Source: Candidatus Dojkabacteria bacterium UBA5209 | Lineage (GTDB): Bacteria; Patescibacteriota; Dojkabacteria; SC72 | Length of the DNA stretch: 11,324 nucleotides | Direction: 5' to 3' | Assembly: GCA_002412645.1 (NCBI GenBank) | Contig: DHVL01000013.1 | Span: 1-11,324, forward strand | Part shown: piece by piece, positions 1-5,445 of the stretch | How the letters are laid out: every line of letters begins with the position of its first letter | Numbering within the stretch: the first letter of the stretch is position 1 | The notes under the pieces: generated by a model | Databases searched by the model: none | Told to the model about the DNA's origin: nothing | Seen by the model: the letters and a program-made list of their open reading frames with translations, nothing else | Position numbers and translations under genes: made by a program

Positions 1-1046
1 TCTTGTTCATTTATATATATTACATCTATTTTCTCTGCACCTTTTAAAGCCCATTTTACTTCATCTTCACTACTCCACTCTTGCTCTTTTTTAGATGAGC
101 CAAACATATCAAGCTGAGAGTAATCAGATATTACTTCCTCCTTACCAAATATATCGTCTAACTTCTTAAGGAGTGATTTAAATGAGTATTTTTTAAAAGT
201 AAATGTTAAAAGCTTTCTATCCAAATCCCTTAATATACAATCCGTTAGATGTATATCCAAACCTACATTCCTCTCTATTGTAGCTAACTGTTTACTAAAT
301 TCTGCTTGTTCAACACCTTCTACAAGTAGCTTTTGGAATCTACCCTCTACCTTATCTATATTTTTATATATACCATCTAAATTCTCGAACCTTTTAAGTA
401 AATCTAAAACTGTTTTATCACCAACTCCTTTCACTCCTGGTATATTGTCCGAATTGTCTCCTGCTATTGCTTTGTAATCTACAACTTGTTCTGGGTAATA
501 TCCAAATTTCTCGTGTGTTTTTTCTTTATCATATACAACTATATTCTTAAAGTTTCCGTTAGGTAAACATACATATGTTTTAGAATTAATGAGCTGTAGT
601 AAATCTCTGTCTCCACTTAGTATGTAAAGATCAACATTTTCACTACTCCAAGGACCTTCAGATATATATTTTGATACTGTACCTAATATATCATCCGCTT
701 CATACCCTTCTCTTTTTAAAACGGGAATATTGAATGCTTTAAGAACTTCTTCAACAAGAGGGAATTGATCAACCAAAGAAAGATCCGTTGGTTTTCTAGT
801 AGCTTTGTATTCAGAATATATGGTATGCCTAAATGTTGGTTTGTGTGTATCCATAGCACAAAGAACATACTTAGGATCAAACATTTCCAAAGCTTCAAGA
901 AGCATTACGGTAAAACCGTATACAGCATTAACTTGTACTCCTTCTGATGTTTGAAGTGTTGGTGGATATGCATGAAAAGCCCTATGAACGATAGCGTTAG
1001 CATCGATAGCTAAGAAAGTTTCTCTCTCGTTATTAACAATTGTCAT
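1..1046 (-). CDS. polA: DNA polymerase I, N-terminal part (5'-3' exonuclease domain), cut by the window edge
   Basis: The reading frame is open from an ATG at 1046 to the left edge (348 codons, no stop). The protein removes RNA primers and damaged 5' flaps during lagging-strand synthesis and repair. Visible 5' nuclease motifs are LAIDAN (12-17), TFRH (71-74), EADD (116-119), GDRD (145-148), and GDSSDNIPG (196-204) followed by the helix-hairpin-helix stretch GVKGVGDKT. These carry the metal-binding acidic residues of the PolA/FEN family. After the nuclease domain (about residue 290) comes a linker, then a stretch resembling the start of the 3'-5' exonuclease-like domain, so a full-length PolA rather than a stand-alone nuclease is likely. 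The polymerase domain is outside the window. The gene follows ftsH after 32 bases. No Shine-Dalgarno precedes the ATG; a -10-like TAAAAT lies six bases upstream, suggesting a leaderless message. Confidence 0.93.
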   Translation of the reverse strand, partial: MTIVNNERETFLAIDANAIVHRAFHAYPPTLQTSEGVQVNAVYGFTVMLLEALEMFDPKYVLCAMDTHKPTFRHTIYSEYKATRKPTDLSLVDQFPLVEEVLKAFNIPVLKREGYEADDILGTVSKYISEGPWSSENVDLYILSGDRDLLQLINSKTYVCLPNGNFKNIVVYDKEKTHEKFGYYPEQVVDYKAIAGDNSDNIPGVKGVGDKTVLDLLKRFENLDGIYKNIDKVEGRFQKLLVEGVEQAEFSKQLATIERNVGLDIHLTDCILRDLDRKLLTFTFKKYSFKSLLKKLDDIFGKEEVISDYSQLDMFGSSKKEQEWSSEDEVKWALKGAEKIDVIYINEQ

Positions 1047-1052
1047 AACTGT

Positions 1053-1081
1053 ATTTTACTAAAGACCGAAAAGGATATCTA
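1053..1081 (-). promoter_or_regulatory. Candidate polA promoter (leaderless)
   Basis: On the minus strand TAAAAT (1053-1058) is preceded after 17 bases by TAGATA (1076-1081, 4/6 to TTGACA), which overlaps the ftsH stop codon. The -10 ends six bases before the polA ATG, so transcription would begin at or next to the start codon. This is inferred from sequence only. AT-rich DNA yields such boxes by chance, but the same arrangement recurs at other genes here. Confidence 0.4.
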
Positions 1082-2923
1082 CTCCGTTTTGAAAATAGAA
1101 TCAAACTCCTCTTTACTTACAACCTCTTTTTCTAAAAGTAAAGCTACTAATTTCTCAACATATTGTCTGTTCTCTGTAAGAACCTTTTTAGCCTTTTTAA
1201 GAGATTCGTCCATTAGATTCTTAACCTCGTTATCTATTATTTCTGCATATTTCTCACTAAAGTTTCTACCTCCACCATATGAATATCCAAGATGTTTAGT
1301 TTCTTCCATATCACCATATTTAACCATTCCTAATTTTTCGGACATACCGTATTGAGTAATCATCTCTCTTGCTACAGAGGTTGCCTGTTCAATATCAGCA
1401 GAGGCTCCTGTGCTTACTCTACCGATGAAGGTCTCTTCTGCGGCCCTACCACCTACTGCAGACACTAAACTGGCTAAAAGCTCATCTTTGTATGTATGTT
1501 TCTTGTCATCTTCTGGTAGGTACACTGTAACTCCTCCTGTCATACCTCTTGGGATAATGGAGACCTGTTCTACTGGTGTAGAATACTCTGTAAATTTAGC
1601 AACAATTGCATGTCCTGCCTCATGATATGCAGTGACTTTCAAATCTTCATCACTAATCTGACCTTTCTTCTTTCTACCTAACTTTACCTTGAGGTAAGAC
1701 TCTAACAAATCCTCCTGCCCTATCTTCTTCCTGTCTTCTTTTGCAGCCATTATAGCAGCTTCGTTTAATAGGTTCTCTAAGTCAGCACCTGAGTACCCTA
1801 TTGTTTTCTTTGCTATTGTATCTAAATCTACTCCCTCTTCGAATTTTTTATTCTTTGAATGCACCGCTATTATCTCTTTTCTACCAGTGTAATCAGGCAT
1901 ATGAACAATGACTGTCCTATCAAATCTACCCGGTCTTAATATTGCAGGGTCTAATACATCAGGCCTGTTTGTAGCAGCAAGGATAATGACATTCTCACGA
2001 GCCTCTAGGCCATCCATTTCAACAAGGATCTGATTTAATGTTTGCTCTCCTGCTCCAGAATGTAGAACTGTACCTCTCTTTTTTGCAACAGCATCTATCT
2101 CGTCGATGAAGATGATACATGGAGCTGCTCTCCTTGCCTTTGTAAAAAGATCTCTTACTCTAGATGCACCGGCACCAACAAGCATCTCTTCAAATTCAGA
2201 ACCTGAGGTATGGAAAAATGGAACTCCTGCTTCTCCAGATACAGCCTTTGCAAGCAAAGTCTTACCAGTACCAGGAGCACCAGCTAAAAGAACTCCCTTT
2301 GGAATTCTAGCTCCAATATTTGCATACTTCTTTGGACTCTTAAGAAAATCTACAATTTCAGTTAACTCTTCTTTTACCTCTTCAATACCAGCTACATCTT
2401 CAAAGGTAACACCACTTTTCTTACCAAAAAGCAGCCTTGCCTTACTCTGTCCAAAATCCATAATCTTACCGCCAGATTGCTGCATATTCTTTATCAATAT
2501 GTAAAGCAATACTAAACCTGCACCCAAGAATACAATAGAGACAATATCTCCGAATGTAACACCTAGTTTAGGCTCGTAGAAATCATTCTCTAAGGTCTTA
2601 ATATCTATACCAGCATCAGAAAGAATTGTGTAAAAATCAGCACCCTGTGGTAGCAATGCATACCTATTACCATCATCCATCTCTATGGTAACCATATCAT
2701 CTTTTAGTATTACCTTTTCATATTCTCCTTCAGAAATACTACTTACTATCTCACTTAAAGATACTTCCTCTCCCCTACTTCCTAAATTAAGAAATGTATT
2801 TAGAGAAAATGTTAAAAGTAAAGAAAGCACAACAAAAATTACAATACTGGTCCATGAGAAACCTTTTCTTCTAGGCTTAATTCTTATTACATTACTAGCC
2901 TGTTTATTCCTGTTGTTAGCCAT
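1079..2923 (-). CDS. ftsH: ATP-dependent zinc metalloprotease FtsH
   Basis: This is a membrane-anchored hexameric AAA protease that extracts and degrades misfolded membrane proteins and short-lived regulators. At 614 residues it has normal family length. It has a basic N-terminus, TM1 (about 24-45), an extracytoplasmic domain (about 46-123), TM2 (about 124-145), and then the AAA module: Walker A GAPGTGKT (215-222), Walker B IIFIDEID (270-277), and the second region of homology [20 protein letters not shown] (317-336). The M41 protease has zinc motif HEAGH (434-438) and a third ligand in [11 protein letters not shown] (Asp510). All catalytic residues are present. One oddity is the pore loop, which reads EEMLVGAG (245-252) where most FtsH proteins have an aromatic (MFVG/MYVG); Leu248 replaces it. 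No Shine-Dalgarno is seen before the ATG. The gene starts 25 bases after the 3' end of tRNA-Met and probably shares its transcript. Confidence 0.98.
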   Translation of the reverse strand: MANNRNKQASNVIRIKPRRKGFSWTSIVIFVVLSLLLTFSLNTFLNLGSRGEEVSLSEIVSSISEGEYEKVILKDDMVTIEMDDGNRYALLPQGADFYTILSDAGIDIKTLENDFYEPKLGVTFGDIVSIVFLGAGLVLLYILIKNMQQSGGKIMDFGQSKARLLFGKKSGVTFEDVAGIEEVKEELTEIVDFLKSPKKYANIGARIPKGVLLAGAPGTGKTLLAKAVSGEAGVPFFHTSGSEFEEMLVGAGASRVRDLFTKARRAAPCIIFIDEIDAVAKKRGTVLHSGAGEQTLNQILVEMDGLEARENVIILAATNRPDVLDPAILRPGRFDRTVIVHMPDYTGRKEIIAVHSKNKKFEEGVDLDTIAKKTIGYSGADLENLLNEAAIMAAKEDRKKIGQEDLLESYLKVKLGRKKKGQISDEDLKVTAYHEAGHAIVAKFTEYSTPVEQVSIIPRGMTGGVTVYLPEDDKKHTYKDELLASLVSAVGGRAAEETFIGRVSTGASADIEQATSVAREMITQYGMSEKLGMVKYGDMEETKHLGYSYGGGRNFSEKYAEIIDNEVKNLMDESLKKAKKVLTENRQYVEKLVALLLEKEVVSKEEFDSIFKTE

Positions 2924-2948
2924 ATTAAAATCAAAAAATTTAGAAATT

Positions 2949-3025
2949 TGGTAGTGGGAGGTGGGATCGAACCACCGACCTTGGGTTTATGAATCCCATG
3001 CTCTAACCAACTGAGCTATCCCACC
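2949..3025 (-). tRNA. tRNA-Met (CAU), elongator
   Basis: This 77-base cloverleaf has acceptor GGTGGGA paired with TCCCACT (G1-U72 wobble), D stem GCTC/GAGC, anticodon loop TTCATAA (anticodon CAT), T stem GGTGG/CCACC with loop TTCGATC, discriminator A73 and an encoded CCA. A paired 1-72 and the C11-G24 pair exclude initiator identity. tRNA-Ile2 (CAU, lysidine-modified) is the alternative, but a separate tRNA-Ile(UAU) in this window makes Met more likely. Position 31-39 is A-A, leaving four pairs in the anticodon stem. The tRNA sits between efp and ftsH on the same strand. Confidence 0.9.
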
Positions 3026-3040
3026 ACAAAGTGTACGCTA

Positions 3041-3049
3041 ATTATACCA
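3041..3049 (-). promoter_or_regulatory. Extended -10 promoter of tRNA-Met (and probably ftsH)
   Basis: TGGTATAAT on the minus strand is a perfect -10 (3041-3046) with an upstream TGG extension. Start of transcription is expected near 3034, about nine bases before the mature tRNA. No good -35 is seen, as is common for extended -10 promoters. The surrounding TTCTGGTA is shared with the tRNA-Ile and ftsB-like promoters. Confidence 0.65.
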
Positions 3050-3058
3050 GAACTTATC

Positions 3059-3619
3059 TTAATTTGCCTTACTAGAGTACGTTCCACTCTCAGTATTTAT
3101 CTTTATCTTCTCTCCCTTTTTTATGAAAAGAGGTACATGTAATTGATAACCGGTCTCAACTGTCACTAATTTTGTAGCTGCATTTGCAGTGTTACCCTTA
3201 ACTGCTTCATCTGCTTCTATTACCTCCAATATTACTGAAGGATTTTCTTTTACACTTAAGATATTTCCCTCATATACAAGTATTAATATTGACTCTCCTT
3301 CCTTAAGATAGTTAATATATCCCCCTATTACATCCTTAGAAATAGTAATACTCTCATATGTTTCCATATCCATGAAATATACACCCAAAGCATCATTGTA
3401 AAGATATTGAACCTCTTTAGTTTCTGGAGTAACATACTCTACTTTAGTTCCTGATTTAATAGTTTTGTTAATAATTTGACCGTTATCCAGCGCTTTCATA
3501 CGCATAATGATAAGGCCTCCTTGCCTACCCTGTGTTTTTAATTTTCTATCTTGTAAAAAGAAGAACCTTCCATCTTCTTTAATGTACATACCTTTTACTG
3601 GTGAATCTGTTAGTGGCAT
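3059..3619 (-). CDS. efp: Elongation factor P
   Basis: EF-P binds between the ribosomal P and E sites and rescues ribosomes stalled at consecutive prolines. At 186 residues it has family length with the usual three domains: a KOW-like domain I (about 1-62), OB domain II (about 65-128), and OB domain III (about 130-186) ending in the signature YQLHVPLFIKKGEKIKINT followed by SGTY. The domain I tip, which contacts the tRNA, reads TQGRQGG (29-35). Arg32 is at the position that is lysine in the E. coli type and rhamnosylated arginine in the Pseudomonas type. No modifying enzyme (EarP or EpmA) is in the window. The start is supported by AAGGAA (3625-3630), five bases before the ATG, the clearest Shine-Dalgarno in the window. 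The gene has its own promoter downstream of tRNA-fMet. Confidence 0.95.
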   Translation of the reverse strand: MPLTDSPVKGMYIKEDGRFFFLQDRKLKTQGRQGGLIIMRMKALDNGQIINKTIKSGTKVEYVTPETKEVQYLYNDALGVYFMDMETYESITISKDVIGGYINYLKEGESILILVYEGNILSVKENPSVILEVIEADEAVKGNTANAATKLVTVETGYQLHVPLFIKKGEKIKINTESGTYSSKAN

Positions 3620-3651
3620 ATTATTTCCTTAAAATGTTATAACCAAGGCTA

Positions 3652-3681
3652 ATTTTATCACAAAGATATGATATCTTCCAA
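3652..3681 (-). promoter_or_regulatory. Candidate efp promoter
   Basis: TTGGAA (3676-3681) and TAAAAT (3652-3657) are separated by 18 bases, and the -10 carries a TGA extension. The predicted start is near 3645, giving a leader of about 25 bases that contains the AAGGAA Shine-Dalgarno. The spacer holds most of a perfect 15-base palindrome. Confidence 0.5.
3663..3677. repeat. 15-base perfect palindrome in the efp promoter (possible operator)
   Basis: The plus strand reads AAGATAT-G-ATATCTT: two seven-base arms around one central base. It lies almost wholly between the -35 and -10 of the proposed efp promoter, the usual place for a repressor site. There is no T-run beside it, so it is not an intrinsic terminator. 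Operator function is inference. Confidence 0.4.
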
Positions 3682-3702
3682 CACATTAACAAAAGGAGAA
3701 AC

Positions 3703-3777
3703 TGGTTGCGGGGGTTGGATTCGAACCAACGACCTTCAGGTTATGAGCCTGACGAGCTGCCACTGCTCTACCCCGCG
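3703..3777 (-). tRNA. Initiator tRNA-fMet (CAU)
   Basis: This 75-base cloverleaf begins CGCGGGG and ends CCCCGCA-A-CCA, so 1-72 is an unpaired C-A, the hallmark of bacterial initiators that allows formylation and blocks EF-Tu. The D stem GAGC/GCTC has the initiator-type A11-U24 pair. The anticodon loop is CTCATAA. The anticodon stem TCAGG/CCTGA has only two of the three usual G-C pairs next to the loop; 29-41 is A-U. CCA is encoded. It lies between the ftsB-like gene and efp. Confidence 0.97.
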
Positions 3778-3789
3778 ATAACAGTTAGT

Positions 3790-3818
3790 ATTATACCTCA
3801 ATGACGATATTAGTTCAA
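3790..3818 (-). promoter_or_regulatory. Candidate promoter of tRNA-fMet
   Basis: TTGAAC (3813-3818, 4/6) and a perfect TATAAT (3790-3795) are spaced by 17 bases. The -35 overlaps the stop codon of the upstream ftsB-like gene. Start of transcription is expected near 3783, about six bases before the tRNA. Confidence 0.6.
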
Positions 3819-4267
3819 ATTCCTCTTTCTACGAACTCTATCCACTCAGGCAGAGTAAATTCACCACTAAGAGGAGAAGCCTCCCCCTCCCCTGTTATTT
3901 TAGCAACTTCATCTGTAACTCCCTCTAGGGCATTCTCTGGTATTACAAACACAATCTCTTCATTAGCACCAAAATTTAACCTATCCCTTGCCTCTTTCTC
4001 CAAGTATCTATCTGTAGACATTTCCTTCATGCTTAAAGAAAGGTAAAGATTTTGAAGTCTTAATTCTGCAACCTCCTTTTGCGCCTGAGTATGTATCTCT
4101 ACTTTTTGAACAGTAATCTTTACAGAATTGTATACAGAGTAAAGAATGAATATGGAGATACCCAGAAGGATTAGTTTCATTGGTAAAGAATTCAGAAAAG
4201 GAACAATATCAGAGTTCTCACTCCTACTTTTCTCTCTTTCTTTTCTAAACCTTATTTCTTTACCCAT
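3815..4267 (-). CDS. ftsB: FtsB/DivIC-family septum formation initiator protein
   Basis: This is a bitopic division protein that, in the FtsQLB/DivIB-DivIC-FtsL complex, links the divisome to septal peptidoglycan synthesis. The 150 residues comprise a charged cytosolic N-terminus (1-28), one transmembrane helix (about 30-50), an extracytoplasmic coiled coil (about 52-88), and the family motif RYLEKEARDRLNFGANEEIVFVIPE read across about 87-111, matching the usual YIEKxAREELGxxxPGE pattern. About 35 acidic residues follow, making it longer than E. coli FtsB (103 residues); their role is unknown. It ends in TGA, showing that TGA is a stop here. The gene stands alone, divergent from the recombinase gene and followed by tRNA-fMet. 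The ATG has no Shine-Dalgarno but a -10-like box six bases upstream. FtsL is a less likely identity. Confidence 0.85.
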   Translation of the reverse strand: MGKEIRFRKEREKSRSENSDIVPFLNSLPMKLILLGISIFILYSVYNSVKITVQKVEIHTQAQKEVAELRLQNLYLSLSMKEMSTDRYLEKEARDRLNFGANEEIVFVIPENALEGVTDEVAKITGEGEASPLSGEFTLPEWIEFVERGI

Positions 4268-4273
4268 ATGAAA

Positions 4274-4302
4274 ATATTACCAGAATAACAAAAAAGCTAC
4301 AA
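4274..4302 (-). promoter_or_regulatory. Candidate ftsB-like promoter (leaderless)
   Basis: TGGTAATAT (-10 at 4274-4279, 4/6 to consensus with a TGG extension) is preceded after 17 bases by TTGTAG (4297-4302). The -10 ends six bases before the ATG. The TTCTGGTA context (4278-4285) also occurs at the tRNA-Met and tRNA-Ile promoters. Confidence 0.45.
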
Positions 4303-4325
4303 AAAGTAATCCATAGTTTTTATTA

Positions 4326-4355
4326 TTGATATTGTTTACCAAGGGGTGCTATAAT
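4326..4355 (+). promoter_or_regulatory. Promoter of the tyrosine recombinase gene
   Basis: TTGATA (4326-4331, 5/6), an 18-base spacer and a perfect TATAAT (4350-4355) with a TGC extension make this one of the best promoter matches in the window. Transcription should start near 4362, about 29 bases before the TTG start codon. It is divergent from the ftsB-like promoter within the same 123-base gap. Confidence 0.75.
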
Positions 4356-4390
4356 CTCATAGTTTACATACTAGGCCACTATTAAATTGA

Positions 4391-5290
4391 TTGTTTGATA
4401 CATTGGAGAAGATAACAAACCCAGAATTTGCCAAACAACAAAGCAACTTTACTGAGGAGCTTAGAAGTAAAGGCAGATCAGAAGCCACAGTAATAGCATA
4501 CGCAAAAGATATAGAACAACTGCTCAACTATTTTTCCTCTAGAGGTATTTCCCGATTGCAACAAACTACAATAGATGACCTAGAAGCATATAAGAAACAT
4601 CTACAGGATAATAACTACACACCCAAGAGTATTTCAAGAAAGATAAATAGTACTAGAACCTTCTACAGATACCTACTTGAGAATTCATATATAAAGGATA
4701 ATCCAGCAGAGAAATTAGCACATCCTAAATTTGAAACAAAACCCCCAAGAGTACTTTCAGAGATGGAGTATAGAGCATTAAGAGATGTTAGTAGAGTAGA
4801 TATTAGACTTTACTCCATTGTAGAGCTTCTCTTACAAACAGGTATTAGAATTGGAGAGCTTGCTACTTTAACACTAGATGATGTTAGAAACACAAAAGAT
4901 GGGATTAACTACATATATATAAAAGCACAAGGTAGTCATCCAGCAAGAAAGGTCCCTATAAACAAATCAGCAAAGAAAGCAATTGACGAATATCTAGATA
5001 TTAGACCAGAGACAGAAGAAGATACTTTGTATGTCACTAAGAATGGTAGACCTCTATTAGTAAGAAATATTAGAACTACAATAGATAAGGCATTTGAAAG
5101 AGCAGGTATTAAAAATGCCAAGGTAAATGATTTAAGAAACACCTTTATCTCACATCACCTTGCTAACGGAGTAAGCCTAGTTACAGTTTCTAAACTAGTA
5201 GGACACAAAAGACTCTCTACTACAGAGAAGTACTTAGGACTAATAGATAACAACAAACCAGAAGCAGAGAAGAGTCTTAAAGATCTCTAA
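4391..5290 (+). CDS. XerC/XerD-family site-specific tyrosine recombinase
   Basis: This enzyme cuts and rejoins DNA through a 3'-phosphotyrosine; XerC/D resolve chromosome dimers at dif. The 299 residues match XerC/XerD size: an N-terminal SAM-like core-binding domain (about 13-105) and a catalytic domain (about 118-285). Catalytic residues seen are Arg153 (TGIRIGE), a probable hairpin Lys178, Arg249 (NDLR), His272 (VGHKRLSTTEKY) and the nucleophile Tyr281. The first His of the HxxR box is Asn246, an unusual change. The start is TTG at 4391: an in-frame TGA ends at 4390 and the promoter is just upstream. A second TTG at 4403 is possible, and neither has a Shine-Dalgarno. It is the only plus-strand protein gene, and its stop is 26 bases from the 3' end of tRNA-Ile. 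With no other mobile-element genes present, a housekeeping Xer role is favoured over a phage-type integrase. Confidence 0.9.
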   Translation: MFDTLEKITNPEFAKQQSNFTEELRSKGRSEATVIAYAKDIEQLLNYFSSRGISRLQQTTIDDLEAYKKHLQDNNYTPKSISRKINSTRTFYRYLLENSYIKDNPAEKLAHPKFETKPPRVLSEMEYRALRDVSRVDIRLYSIVELLLQTGIRIGELATLTLDDVRNTKDGINYIYIKAQGSHPARKVPINKSAKKAIDEYLDIRPETEEDTLYVTKNGRPLLVRNIRTTIDKAFERAGIKNAKVNDLRNTFISHHLANGVSLVTVSKLVGHKRLSTTEKYLGLIDNNKPEAEKSLKDL

Positions 5291-5316
5291 TATACACTTT
5301 CCAAACATAAATGAAA

Positions 5317-5390
5317 TGGGAGTAGATGGACTCGAACCATCGACCACGGCTTTATAAGAACCGCGCTCTAACCACCTGAGCTATACTCCC
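5317..5390 (-). tRNA. tRNA-Ile (UAU)
   Basis: This 74-base cloverleaf has acceptor GGGAGTA/TACTCCC (seven Watson-Crick pairs), D stem GCTC/GAGC, anticodon stem CGGTT/AGCCG (one U-G pair), anticodon loop CTTATAA, T stem GATGG/CCATC and discriminator A73. The anticodon is UAU, which reads AUA. Most bacteria read AUA with a CAU tRNA modified to lysidine by TilS, so a plain UAU isoacceptor is uncommon. CCA is not encoded (ATTT follows), unlike the other two tRNAs here. It is convergent with the recombinase gene. Confidence 0.93.
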
Positions 5391-5408
5391 TTAAAGTAAG
5401 TACATGCG

Positions 5409-5437
5409 ATTTTACCAGAAACTTAAGGATTTGTGCA
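5409..5437 (-). promoter_or_regulatory. Extended -10 promoter of tRNA-Ile
   Basis: TGGTAAAAT (-10 at 5409-5414, TGG extension) lies about 18 bases before the tRNA. A weak TGCACA (5432-5437, 4/6) sits 17 bases upstream. Start is expected near 5402. The TTCTGGTA context (5413-5420) is shared with the tRNA-Met promoter. Confidence 0.55.
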
Positions 5438-5445
5438 GTCCCTAA

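Noticed and set aside
2106..2504. A 132-codon open frame on the plus strand opposite ftsH
   Set aside because: It is fully inside the conserved AAA domain of ftsH on the other strand and is explained as a shadow.
3815..3817. Recoded TGA (Gly) as in Gracilibacteria
   Set aside because: TGA ends the ftsB-like gene at a sensible position and the other genes read with the standard code.
4391..5390. Tyrosine recombinase next to a tRNA 3' end, as in an integrated element
   Set aside because: The protein has XerC/XerD size and layout, no repeat of the tRNA 3' end was found elsewhere in the window, and neighbours on both sides are mostly housekeeping genes with no phage or plasmid genes.
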